Shown here: in pieces, positions 55,041 through 64,000 of the stretch | Numbering within the stretch: position 1 is the first letter of the stretch | Layout: each line of letters starts with the position of its first letter | Assembly (NCBI GenBank): GCA_018136815.1 | Contig: CM030943.1 | Location: forward strand, 272,046 to 336,045 | Origin: Isochrysis galbana | Lineage: Eukaryota > Haptophyta > Isochrysidales > Isochrysidaceae | Direction: 5' to 3' | DNA: 64,000 nucleotides | The notes under the pieces: model-generated | The model's input: only the letters and a program-made list of their open reading frames with translations | Told to the model about the DNA's origin: nothing | The model's database searches: none | Translations under genes and position numbers: made by a program

Positions 55041-56142
55041 AACCCTCGTACATGCCTTATCCTCCTGGAGGACGGTCAAAGTGTCTAGAGTACATATGGC
55101 TATATTGGGAGCCCCCAGGGGCCATAGGAAGGCCCCAGGAGGCCTCCGGATGTGAAATGGGGCCCCTCCTAGGCCTGGGTAGATCTCCCAATCATAAATT
55201 CGGCAATGGCAATGGCGCTTGGTTTTAGAAGCGCGGGAGAGCGTTGCCACGAAAAGTTGGCGCGAGCCTCCCCCCCCCCTCCCCCCTCCCCCCGCCCCTC
55301 CCACGAACTCGCACTTGCGCGCGCCCCCCCCGCCTTTCCCCCTCCCCCCTCCCCCCCACCTACCCCGCCCCACCCCACCCCCATCCCATGTCATACAGCT
55401 CGGTCAGGGCTCCTACTACCACGTTCAGTGCTTTTTTGCTTGTCATCGGTGCCTTATGGAGTAGTCGGGAGTTTTTGGCTGTTTTTGGCTGTTTTTGCGT
55501 TTTCGTCGTTTTCACAGCTCTAAAATAGTGTCCTATCCTTCTCCTCTCATGCCGAGCTGCTTAGGGGATTCTATCCTGCCTATATGCAGGCCACTCAGCC
55601 AAAAAAAATTCACTTATAGGGCCCCCCAACCCAATCCCCAACACCAGAAATTCGGTTTTAAGGCATGCACTAGGGTTAAGAATAAGAAGTTTTTTTTCGT
55701 CCCAACTCTTCACCGTTCACTCTTCCACGCCGGCATGCTGTACTTTACTCCTATTCGTAAAGGTGTAAAGTGTACTGTGGCGGAGCTGCGATCTGGAGCG
55801 AAACTGCTGTTCGAACATATTCCAAAGGCATCTACTACCTGAAAGAAAGAGCAAGTTTGGCATTTCGGCAGCGCGTAGTCCGGAGTTACCACAGTGTCGC
55901 TCCTGAAACGTCGCACAGAACTCGAGTCGCGCTCCCCTCGTCATGGGAGGCTGCGAAAGCTCTTTAACCTTCTTGTAACGGACAGCCGCAACGAGCAGAC
56001 CACCGGTTTGAAGAACACGCGGTGCCCTCGTTCACACGTCCTCGCAAAATCTCCAAGCTCCGACGTTGGAACCGCCGAGGGCATCTGAAAAGCGGACAGA
56101 GACGCTTGCAACCACCTAGCGCCGAGCGTAGTTTGTGGGCAG
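55041..56142. other. Spacer / possible upstream exons of the PP2C-like gene
   Basis: 55260-55385 is C-rich. 55690-55960 and 55960-56140 are open on both strands without recognisable domains; some may be 5' exons of the gene at 56143, or a short minus-strand gene. I cannot decide. Confidence 0.3.
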
Positions 56143-58045
56143 GTGCCGAGAAACATGCCAACAAGAGGATCGCGCTGTTCTGATGCGACGGGCGAGCTTT
56201 CGGTAATCTTCAGTAAAATTGATCGAAGTCGCCCAAACGTTCGCCCGGTCCGGCGGAATCTCCGCTTCGTAGTGTTCTCTGCGCGAGAAAGCATCCCGGG
56301 CATCTCGCTCGCCCTCGGGGGAACCCCTAATCAGAGGGCCGCTCCCTTTGCTGAGGTAAGTGGGGATGGGGGAAGGGCGGGGAGGGTGGGTGGGTGGGTG
56401 GGTGGGGGGGGGGGGGGGGGGGAGGGGGGGGGGGGAGGGGGAGGGGGGGGGGGGGGGAGGCGGAGGCGTTCTCGGTGCCGAGTGGACCCTCCCCCCCTTC
56501 CCCTGGGGTTGTGCCATCCTCGCTCTTGCTGAACCACCCTCTCCGGAGGAACGCTGTCCGCCAGAGAAAGAGCAACCCTCGCACTCTCGCTATCCGGTGA
56601 CGAACGACTACTTGGCCGAAAGTACCAGTCACGATCCACTCGTGCACGACGAGTTGAAACCCCTTGCCATGGTGATGCGGAGGCAACCCACAACAGTCAC
56701 TGCGAGGGTGGAAGTAAGCGCTCCTTATCCACAGCACGGGTGGAGGCACGCTGGCGAGCAGGGTCTTTCGGGCAAGAAGACAACGATTGTGGGACTCGGA
56801 CTTAAGAGGAGCGGCCTCAGTGGAGATCTCGACGACATCCTCCTCGCCAACCCGGCTCAAAATGAAAAGGCCTTCGAGACGACCAAGAGCCTCGCAGAGC
56901 TGAAAAGTCCGCCCAAAGCTGAAGATACACTAGACACCCAGTTCAATCTCTACGAGAGCTCGAGCGCCTGTGCAAGCTCGTCTTCTGCCGAGGGCATGTC
57001 GAGTGGGGACGTCACGCCGAGGATCCCCGACTCTCCCCTGCGCTCGTTCACGAGCTCGAAGAGTCAAGCGCTCGTCACAGCTGCTCTGCAATGTGCTGCC
57101 TTGGGCTTTTCGTCGGAACGTGGAGGCCTTGGTCCTGCCAACAGCAGCTACCGTTCTCATGAGCACCTCTTCTTTGCCTTGTGCGATGGCACAAACGGCG
57201 ACCAGGCGGCTGACTTCTGTCGCCGGAGGCTCGCCCAGTACATCTTAGGCTCACGAGCATCTCGGAAGAGTATCGTCGGCTTGGAGCTTTCAAGGTCCCA
57301 TAGCGACCTTGCTGCATCCAGCCCCTCTTTCCATGGCGACGATACCTTTGCCGTGCACGTGCTTACTGACGGGATCGCGCAGGCTGAGGCTGACCTCGTG
57401 CGCAGCCGCTGCGCCTCGAGCGCCTCTGTTCTCGCAATTCTGCTGCAAGCAGGAGGCCAAGCCATTAACCTTGCATGGGTGGGCAACTGCTCTGCAGTGC
57501 TTTGCCGGAGCGGAAAGCCCATCGTCCTTACGCTGAGTGTCAATCATCTCGAGACTTGCCACTCTTCCGGTAGGAACGAGACTGACACGTCTAAGGGCGG
57601 CATGGCGCCGTCCTTGATTGGCGAGTTAGGCGGCATCGATGCGAATACCGGCGAGAAGCTCTCAGGGACGAGCGGCATCCCCCAGATCCACTCTGAGCCC
57701 ATCGATGCAGGAGACGAATTCGTCCTACTCGGCACAAAGGGGCTTTTTGAGGCGGTGCCCCACGAAGATGCCGTGCGCATCGCTCGCGCTCACTTTGCTG
57801 TGTACGACGAGGCGCAAATGGTTGCTGAGAAGCTAGCTGAGATTGCTATTCAACGCCGCAAGAAATCTCTTGGGGGCGACACGGTTGGCGATGTGGCAGT
57901 CCACGCGATGCGGCTCTTCGCGCCAAGATGTGCCGAGCTCCATGGCCAAGACCGCATCGCCCGTCGTTCAATCGATGCGGGGCGTCCCGGCTTCCTTGAC
58001 ATTCGCACTACGTCGAACTTTGTGCGCGTTGTTGGTGGCTTTTGA
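56143..58045 (+). CDS. PP2C-like phosphatase, PHLPP / adenylate-cyclase type
   Basis: The well-supported part runs from about 56520 to the stop at 58045. Its PP2C-like block has HLFFALCDGTNGDQAADFCRRRLAQYI (the DGHGG-site equivalent, with T for H), VLAILLQAGGQAINLAWVGNCSAVLCRSGKPIVLTLS, and DEFVLLGTKGLFEAVPHEDAVRIARAHFAV. The G-T-K-G-L-F-E box replaces the usual S-D-G-L-W-D and resembles PHLPP and fungal adenylate cyclase PP2C domains, where K is normal. The MED-type first motif is not seen and DN of the last motif reads DT (GGDTVGDVAVHA). Activity is therefore uncertain. A perfect donor, GAG|GTAAGT at 56358, suggests a preceding exon ending NQRAAPFAE (56143 onward) and an intron across the G runs at 56400-56460. 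No leucine-rich repeats or PH domain are visible upstream. Confidence 0.7.
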
Positions 58046-58689
58046 ACCTAATCCGTGTTTGGTTGGCATCACATGTATGACAAAGATGGAGCGTGTTTCG
58101 TGCTGATATGATACGATCTTCTGTCACGAAATGCACAGCTCTCTTCCTCGATGGAACATACTCAGCCATTCCTCTCGACAGTCAACCTTCTCATGTTCTA
58201 GTGTAGCGTCGCCCTTCGAACAAGGACACGTCTCACGGTTTCGAATCTCCTTAGATGACTGCCACCCCAGTCTGGCTGCAATTGTGGAGTGCTTCATCGC
58301 CCCAGTCTTGAATCTACTCCTCTCCCCACCCAGCAGCAATATGAGTCCTTTCGATCAACAATGTTAGGCTGCTATGCATAGGCCCTCAATCAGAATTAGG
58401 TGTGCATGCCAAAATTCACATTTGCGTCTCATGTCGTGTCTTCAAATGCATCAGCATACCTTGGTGTCAACATGTGAGGAATGAAATTGGCATCCGTGTG
58501 TACCTTGGTACCTTGAGAACCAGCAACGTATACGTTACATTACATACGTATTACCTCCGCAACCTACTTGTATAAGTGGGAGTCAATGGTCAATGGGGGC
58601 CTCGCGCCCCAGAGACTGCGAGCGCCCCTCAGGCCTCAGGTTTGGTTTTTTGACAAATACCCCCATAAAGAGGGTATAACTTCTACTTG
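58046..58689. other. 3' flank of PP2C-like gene; nothing recognised
   Basis: AT-richer DNA with short direct words (TACATTACATACGTA at 58535-58550). No gene is seen. Confidence 0.4.
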
Positions 58690-58790
58690 CAGAGTACCAA
58701 CTAAGTTTATACTTGGTCGCCATGGAGCACGCCGGCGCGGCTCTCCTCTCTTTCGGGCCCCCGGCCGAGGGCGCCCCACCAGTCTGTCGC
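58690..58790 (+). mobile_element. SINE-like element 5' end fragment
   Basis: It begins ACTAAGTTTATACTTGGTCG and CCATGGAGCACGCC, as the 5' ends of types A and B do, but loses similarity after about 50-60 bp. Confidence 0.5.
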
Positions 58791-58999
58791 ATCCGCGATC
58801 GACTCTTTGCACTCTTCACGGTTATAAGTATAAGGACTGACCGACGGACCGGCTGACCCGCGCCCTTTCCATAATCCCGCCGCGTTTCCTCCTGGCTGTC
58901 TCGCCTGCTTTGCGCGCTTGCCTCCTTGCACAATGCCATCGCCTGAGCCCCTCCTTGCTCTTGCTCTCGCGTTGAGCGTGTCGTTCCGTCAATTGTTAG

Positions 59000-59635
59000 A
59001 GGTGGGGGAGAGTGGGTTGAAAAAAAAACTCTTGTTGATCCGGAGGCCCACATTTTTTTATCGTCGGACCGGGGGAAGATTTCGCCCCGTCCTCTCCCCG
59101 CTCTAATCCGAATCCGAGGCAGAGCGATGGCGACCGACCCGCCTGACAGGCCGACCTTCGCCGCGCTCCAGCGAGAGCACGGCGGTGGTCAGCCCCCCCT
59201 TGTCGATGGTGTTCGGACTAAATGGTCCGAGTACACCGGTCGGCGGTCTCACCGGCGTTTCATGCCACCGCACTCGGCCGATTTCTGCTTCACCTGCCCA
59301 CGCAGCATGGCCGCCAGCCCCACACCACACCACTTCCAGCCCCAACCTGAGGAGGATGACACCGGCTTGCCTACGCGCTCCTACGCGCAGAACCCCATCC
59401 AGTATACTGGTACGCTGCCTCCCAACCCCGCAGACTACCCAACCGCGCGCTCGGGAATCGTGGCGAGCATTGCAATACAGCCGTCTTGGCGCGCTGCGCT
59501 GCTTCCGCAGGACTTCCTGTGCCATCTACCGAACGGTCGCCAAGTGCATCGCGTTCGCGAACTCGTTGGCACCGGGGCAGCGTAAGAGCCTCCTCAGCAA
59601 GAACTCTCACCCAGCGCGCCCGCTGGCGTTCGAAA
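59000..59635 (+). mobile_element. Repeat-family ORF, copy 2
   Basis: It has the same leader and start as 45215-45822: GAGGTGGGGGAG, A run, GGAGGCCCACATTTTTTTATC, GGGGGAAGATTTCGCC, AATCCGAATCCGAGG, then ATG 59127 and MATDPPDRPTFAALQREHGGG. It keeps FTCPRSMAASP, HHFQPQPEEDDTGLPTRSYAQNPI, and ARSGIVASIAIQP. It is the better preserved copy, 152 codons. After the stop it continues GCGTAAGAGCCTCCT and runs into the tandem array. Confidence 0.6.
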
Positions 59636-60066
59636 GTTGGGCACTCCGGCCCATTCCCATTCGGTCGGGTGACGTCAGCGTAGTTGACGGCGCCACACAC
59701 GGTCAACCACAGCGCGATGCGCGCGGGCGGCGGCGGCGATTGGCGTGGCTGCTAGGGCGGCACCTTTAGATATGGTGCCTGGTGGAGCATTCTGTCCAAG
59801 TGGATGGCCGAGAAAGCGCCGGCAGCGCGCCCGATCGCGTGTGAAAGTTGGGCACTCGGCCCGTTCGGCCAGGTGACGTTAGCGTAGTCGTCGGCGCCAC
59901 ACACGGCCGACTATGGCGCGATGCGCGCGGGCGGGGGCGGCGATTGGCGTGGCTGCTAGGGCGGCACCTTTGGATATGGTGCCTGGTGGAGCATTCTGTC
60001 TAAGTGGATGGCCGAGAAAGCGCCGGCAGCGCGCCCGATCGCGTGTGAAAGTTGGGCACTCCGGCC
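59635..60066. repeat. Two-copy tandem repeat, unit about 210 bp
   Basis: Copy 1 about 59635-59843, copy 2 about 59844-60056. Both run AAAGTTGGGCACTC, GGTGACGT, GCGATGCGCGCGGGCGG, GGCGATTGGCGTGGCTGCTA, ATATGGTGCCTGGTGGAGCA, AAGTGGATGGCCGAGAAAGC. The 3' edge overlaps the decayed minus-strand ORF, suggesting the array grew from its coding sequence. Confidence 0.85.
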
Positions 60067-62274
60067 CGTTCGGCCAGCTCTTGTCTCTGGTCGGCTTGAT
60101 CCAACACGACATTGTCGAACTTGGGCACCACTTGCTTGCAGCCCGTGGTAGTTGATCATGTCCGGAACCTCGTGATCGTGATCTGGCCAATCTACAAGGC
60201 GGTGGAGCATCACCTCAAAGCCTTACGCGTCCATGGACTTCGCCGTGTCTTTGTACTCGTCGTTCTCGGAGCCCTTGGGCATGACCTTGCTGAGGTGCAA
60301 GCGCTCGAGAATGCCGCCAGAGGCAAAATCGCACATAGTACCCGTCCCGTGCAAGGCGTGGTGGCCCCGCTTCTGCCAAAACGCCAAAACCAGTCATTGG
60401 TCACAACGAGGAGGCCGGCAATGGGCTGCTGTACGTCGTTGAGGAGATGGCCGTGAAGGACGACGAGCCGCTTGACGATCTTCATGCTGTCCCTCATCAC
60501 TAATCTTATGATTGGTCGCCATGGAGGGGGGCCTCGCGCCCCCCCCACTCTCTCGACTCCCCTCATGGGGGGCGAGAACCATCCACCCCCCTGCGCTGCC
60601 TCTTGGCATGCAGGGGGGACTCACCCAGACTGCCCAGACTCTCCCAGAGACCTGGGCACAGATCGCACGCCCTGGCCCGCGCTGGCCTGCTTGTCGCTCT
60701 GACCAACCCCTCCTCCCCGGCTCCCTTATCAGGACCCCCCAGCCAGCTCCAGTCGACCGGCAGGGGCGCGAGAGCCAGCGAGGGAGAGGCAGGAGGCAGG
60801 AGGGGCCAGGGCCATGCCCCAGCCTCACCTGCCCCCTGAGCTGTGCTCCCAGGCCCCCTGCAGGCCTCCTGGGGACCTGAAGAGGGGCCGCAGGCGCGCG
60901 CCATGGCCAGAGCCGCAGGGAAGAGAGGAGGAAGAGGGAAGAGAGAGGGGAGGGGGGAGTGGCAGCTCTCCCCTCCGGCGTTAACATGTCTTCTCGTCCT
61001 GTTTAGGTAAGAGAAGACGGGGGCACCAGAACCAGGAGGGAAGGGCCGCGGCTCGCCGCGGCCACTCGCCCCGGCGAGGAGTGATTAGCACTTCTGGGCT
61101 CCCTTTCACGAGTGCCCCCCCCCCCTGCGTTGTTTTTACCCGAAAGGGGTTTTCCCCCAGCGTGGACTCGAGGAGAGGACGTGCTGGGGTGCGCGGGGTC
61201 GGTGCGTGCACTGGGGGGAGGACAAATATCGAGGGGAGGGGGCAGTGCCCCCTCCCCCCGATAGCACTCGGACACCTGGCTCGTCAGGCATGGCGAGATT
61301 CCGGGACGGAAAAGTTGTGTCCGATTAGCTAGTGGGGTTGGCTAGGATATAACATTAATTATTTTATTTATTTATCATGCTGTCCCTCATTGCGCCGTCG
61401 AGTACTTGCGCAATGGACGCAACGTGACGTTGGTAGGTAGGGAAGGTCTATCGGCAACCTCCCCTGGGCAGTGCACATTCGGACATACATACATATTGTG
61501 CAACATGCCACTGAACAAGCACGCAACCACATCACGCAACACGTCGCCGGAGAAACTCACTTTCCTCGGTCGTTTGCGTGGTGGTCCTGCTACTGCCTCT
61601 TCCTCGACAGCCTCATTGCCTATTTCGTGCGCCGTTCGCCTCAGGGGGAACGACCCTGTTAGCACACAAGCTGATGCTGTATCGCCTGCGGCAGTGTCTG
61701 CAGCGAAGGCAAACGGTCAGCCCCCAAGACCCATACGTCAACGATGAGGGGGACGACTCGTCAGGCACGAGGCTCTCCTCCTTGCGGCAGCCCGAGCACG
61801 CAAGGGGCGCGCAGATGCTGGAGGCGAGCATCTGCCCATTCACCAGATACTGCTGGTCGGGCCCATTCACCACGGGAGACGGTTGCAACTGCTGCTGTGA
61901 TACCTCCTTGCGCAGCCCTCCTGTCCCTCCCGGGGAGCCAAAGTCCATGGGAGCTTTGGGCACCCGGCGCCGCCCCGCCGGGGCGTGCTCAGGCGGGGGC
62001 AAGGGGGCGGAGGGGACGGGGGGCTCTGTGCTTTGTGGCCCATCTTCTGCTGCCAGCTTCCAGCTTCAGCCCCGGCTCCCACAACCGCTGCTGGCGCAGG
62101 GTTGGCCACCTCTGCGTTGCGCGCTTGCGCAGAGTGCGCGGGCTCCTCCTCTCTCCCCCCCGTGCTCTCCGTGGCGCCGGTGCTGGAGGCGGGGGCCCTG
62201 GCCCTAGCACCCACCGCATACGGCGGATGCCCCCTCTGGAAGCCCCGCCCGCCCACCTTCCCCCGGCGCCCCAT
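59990..62274 (-). pseudogene. Decayed ORF split by a SINE-like insertion
   Basis: From 62274 the minus strand reads MGRRGKVGGRGFQRGHPPYAVG. After frame changes it gives LRKEVSQQQLQPSPVVNGPDQQYLVNGQMLASSICAPLACSGC, CLRCRHCRRRYS and PPRKRPRKVSFSGDVLRDVVACLFSGMLHN. Beyond the insertion (60498-61374) it continues MRDSMKIVKRLVVLHGHLLNDVQQPIAGLLVVTNDWFWRFGRSG, HALHGTGTMCDFASGGILERLHLSKVMPKGSENDEYKD, LHRLVDWPDHDHEVPDMINYHG and FDNVVLDQADQRQELAERAG. Several frameshifts and a stop (SMDA*) make it non-functional. The second half has a faint look of nuclease-like ORFs carried by algal and oomycete mobile elements; this is a guess. Confidence 0.45.
60498..61374 (+). mobile_element. SINE-like element, type B, complete copy
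   Basis: This 877-bp copy is flanked by a 16-bp duplication, TCATGCTGTCCCTCAT, at 60482-60497 and 61375-61390. It starts CACTAATCTTATGATTGG, has the GC-rich body shared with type A, then the type-specific half (GCGGCTCGCCGCGGCC, CCCGAAAGGGGTTTTCCCCC), and ends AGTGGGGTTGGCTAGGATAT, AACATTAATTATTTTATTTATTTA. No protein is credible. Removing it joins the two minus-strand parts of the decayed ORF. Confidence 0.93.
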
Positions 62275-62692
62275 CCCCCTCTCCCTCTGCGCTCCGCCTC
62301 GCTCGCTCGCCCCCCCCCCCCCTCCGCAACACCTCCCAGAAAACCTTTAGAACCACCTTAAAATTCGCCCTCATGCAACAAAAGGGGGATGTGGTAGTAG
62401 GAGTTGGTTGCGGGGAGGGATCCCTTCGACAACGATGCGACTCTGCATGGGATCCCACATGTCAGCAAGTGCTCACGAACACGGAAGGTGTGAAGATAGC
62501 CTCCTGGGTATTGGCCCGCGCTGACGCGCACGAACCCAAAACAGGCACCAAAGTTCATTGAAGAATTTTTTAAGCGTGCTCGTGATGTTGGCTACCATGC
62601 TATTACTGCCGGGTAGCTTGTTGCTTGTTTATGAGCTCATTCTAATGAGCATCCTATGTTGTCCGATTTCTGAAGTGCCCTTAGCAAAGAAT
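62275..62692. other. Spacer between the decayed ORF and IFT46
   Basis: A C run at 62311-62320 and a hydrophobic plus-strand frame, MKNFLSVLVMLATMLLLPGSLLLVYELILMSIL (62558-62656), which partly overlaps the IFT46 3' end in antisense. I do not call it a gene. Confidence 0.35.
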
Positions 62693-64000
62693 CTACATGG
62701 GCCCCCAAACGCCACCTTCATCAACGGCTGCTCCATCAGGCATGCCATCGAGCTGCTGCTGGAAGTGTACGTTGGCCTTAAAGTCTGAGTAAAGCGTGAA
62801 AAGGACGTGAAGTGACTCCGTCAATGAGTTGTAGACGGGGATATCCAAGATGGCACACATAGCGCGCACAAGATCGGCAAGTTCAAGGTTGAGCTCTGCG
62901 TCAGGAAGCCGAACCTGCGTTGAACACCAAGCATACCCATCATTAGTCAGCCACACCCATCATCAGTCAGCCATAGGGCAAGCCAGATGATGGCAAGCGA
63001 AGCCCAAGATGTTGGCAATCTATAGAGCTTGAAAAGAGAGCCCACGCATTCGAATCCTCCCCACGCAAACAGTGTGCGTGCACTCACCGTATCCAGCATT
63101 TCCTCGAATTTGGCCGGCCAAATCTGCATGAGCGCTTCAATATCGGGCATTGGCTTGGAATACCTGAGTGTGTATGCGCAAAGTGGCAGGCTCTGGGTGG
63201 GAAGTAGAAAGCCGCATAACTTGTGGCTCTCCTTCGGCAAGGCAAGGGAGCTTCGGGAGGGTGCGCCCGGAAGTGGAAATGTTGGCAAGGCAAGAAACGC
63301 CTCGCCAGGGTGCGCCCAGAAGTCGAAATCCAATCGTCTACACTGAATGCAGTGAAGAAAGAACGGCCTGACGCGGCGGCCGTGAGTATGCCAGACAAGT
63401 GTAGTGGCAACTAGCGCACAGACTCACCGGACGGAAGGCGCCGGCTTCTGCATATGTAACTCCTTGATGCTGCTGATCCACTTGTTGATCTGGGCTGGCG
63501 ATTTCTCGGCACCCTCGATTGACTTCACCTTGGAAGCCATGTTTGCCACACCAGAAGCCTTAGACACCGCCTGCCGAATGAGGAAGTGCAAGATGAGTTA
63601 CACGTTGCCCACCAATTCACAAGAGGCCAACTCATGATGGCGCTAGCTGAGACAGGAAGCAATGCACGTCGCAGCGCTCCCGAACGACCTAATCCTGGTT
63701 TTGCCTTGTGCCTTGTACCCCCACTAGCCCAGGGACGTATGTTTTCATTGCAGCCGCTGGATCGATCCCCCATCCTGCCCGCCCCTTACGAGGGCTGGGG
63801 GTGCAAAACACCTTCAGCTGGAGTGTCAGCACTGTAGGATCACTTTGCGTCGCTGCCGTCTCATCGAGAACAGTTAGTCCAAGGTTGTCTGGTTTGCCAT
63901 CGGGTCGCGGCACTTTGACAAATGGGTCAATTTCTCCCACTGCCGGAATATACTCCGCCACAAAAGGCCGCATCTTCGTCTCGAGCTCGATATTGTGCGG
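62693..64000 (-). CDS. IFT46: Intraflagellar transport protein 46, C-terminal exons
   Basis: IFT46 is a core subunit of the IFT-B complex that carries cargo, notably outer-arm dynein, along the ciliary axoneme. Four exons are placed. Exon from the window edge to 63812: PHNIELETKMRPFVAEYIPAVGEIDPFVKVPRPDGKPDNLGLTVLDETAATQSDPTVLTLQLK. Exon 63570-63428: AVSKASGVANMASKVKSIEGAEKSPAQINKWISSIKELHMQKPAPSVR. Exon 63163-63088: YSKPMPDIEALMQIWPAKFEEMLDT. Exon 62913-62693: VRLPDAELNLELADLVRAMCAILDIPVYNSLTESLHVLFTLYSDFKANVHF, with a short acidic tail and stop. Donors are AAG|GTGTTT, CCG|GTGAGT and ACG|GTGAGT; acceptors end in CAG. Phases are consistent. The N-terminal third lies beyond 64000. The YSKPMPDIE and LDIPVY...SLHVLF..Y..F motifs are diagnostic. 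Confidence 0.95.

Noticed and set aside
55894..56303. Possible LRR exons upstream of the PP2C-like gene
   Set aside because: No LxxLxLxxN pattern could be found in any frame.
61578..62361. Plus-strand frames near 62 kb
   Set aside because: Shadow of the decayed minus-strand ORF; no conserved motif.
1..64000. tRNA, rRNA, CRISPR and riboswitch candidates
   Set aside because: No cloverleaf B-box context, rRNA core, regular spacer array or known riboswitch core was found by reading.

Overview
This is nuclear DNA of a unicellular, flagellated eukaryote, most likely a GC-rich alga such as a haptophyte or relative; the lineage is an inference. Short GT-AG introns can be placed in several genes. 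Genes are sparse and lie on both strands. Much of the space between them is retrotransposon and SINE-like debris. The window ends in a gene for the ciliary transport protein IFT46, so the organism makes flagella. There are two scaffold gaps of exactly 100 N (4124-4223 and 39230-39329), and many long G or C runs. No rRNA, tRNA, CRISPR or bacterial operon structure was seen.

Layout. 0-4.1 kb: a methyltransferase-like gene (+) and asparagine synthetase (-, N terminus lost in a gap). 4.2-7.7 kb: tandem repeats and SINE-like elements. 7.8-17.0 kb: one very large surface receptor-like gene (-), with signal peptide, proline-rich region, IPT/TIG, REJ-like, EGF, GPS and several membrane segments, broken once at a 13-base homopolymer. 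17.0-26.9 kb: a transposon graveyard (LINE, Ty3-type protease and integrase pieces, SINE-like elements) surrounding one glycosyltransferase-like gene (-). 27.0-28.2 kb: a two-exon ketopantoate reductase-like gene (+). 28.2-32.7 kb: hAT and LINE remnants. 32.7-33.4 kb: a small membrane protein (+). 34.8-36.6 kb: a SINE-like element abutting a broken hAT transposase (-). 38.3-39.2 kb: an SRR1-like gene (+) running into a gap. 40-47 kb: repeats and a small acidic-protein gene (-). 47.7-49.8 kb: a five-exon WD40-like gene (-). 51.5-52.8 kb: an AIF/FSP1-type flavoprotein (-). 53.7-55.1 kb: repeat and LINE remnants. 56.1-58.0 kb: a PP2C-like gene of the PHLPP/adenylate-cyclase type (+). 59-62.3 kb: a repeat-family ORF, a tandem array, and a broken minus-strand ORF split by a complete SINE-like insertion. 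62.7-64.0 kb: IFT46 (-), continuing past the window.

The most distinctive content is a set of roughly 0.75-0.9 kb non-coding retroelements. Five members or pairs can be judged; four have clear 15-18 bp target-site duplications. Two types (here A and B) share a 5' half but carry different 3' ends. The type A 3' end (a GAGAATATTAA-like motif plus an AT-rich tail) recurs at about eleven places. A second recurrent signal is a short hairpin, with one compensatory base-pair change, placed just before a GGGTCATGG start context at three sites and joined to LINE sequence at one of them. Host genes look independent of each other: amino acid metabolism (asparagine synthetase), pantothenate-type reduction, redox (AIF-like), signalling (PP2C-like, SRR1-like), cell surface sensing (REJ/GPS protein) and cilia (IFT46).
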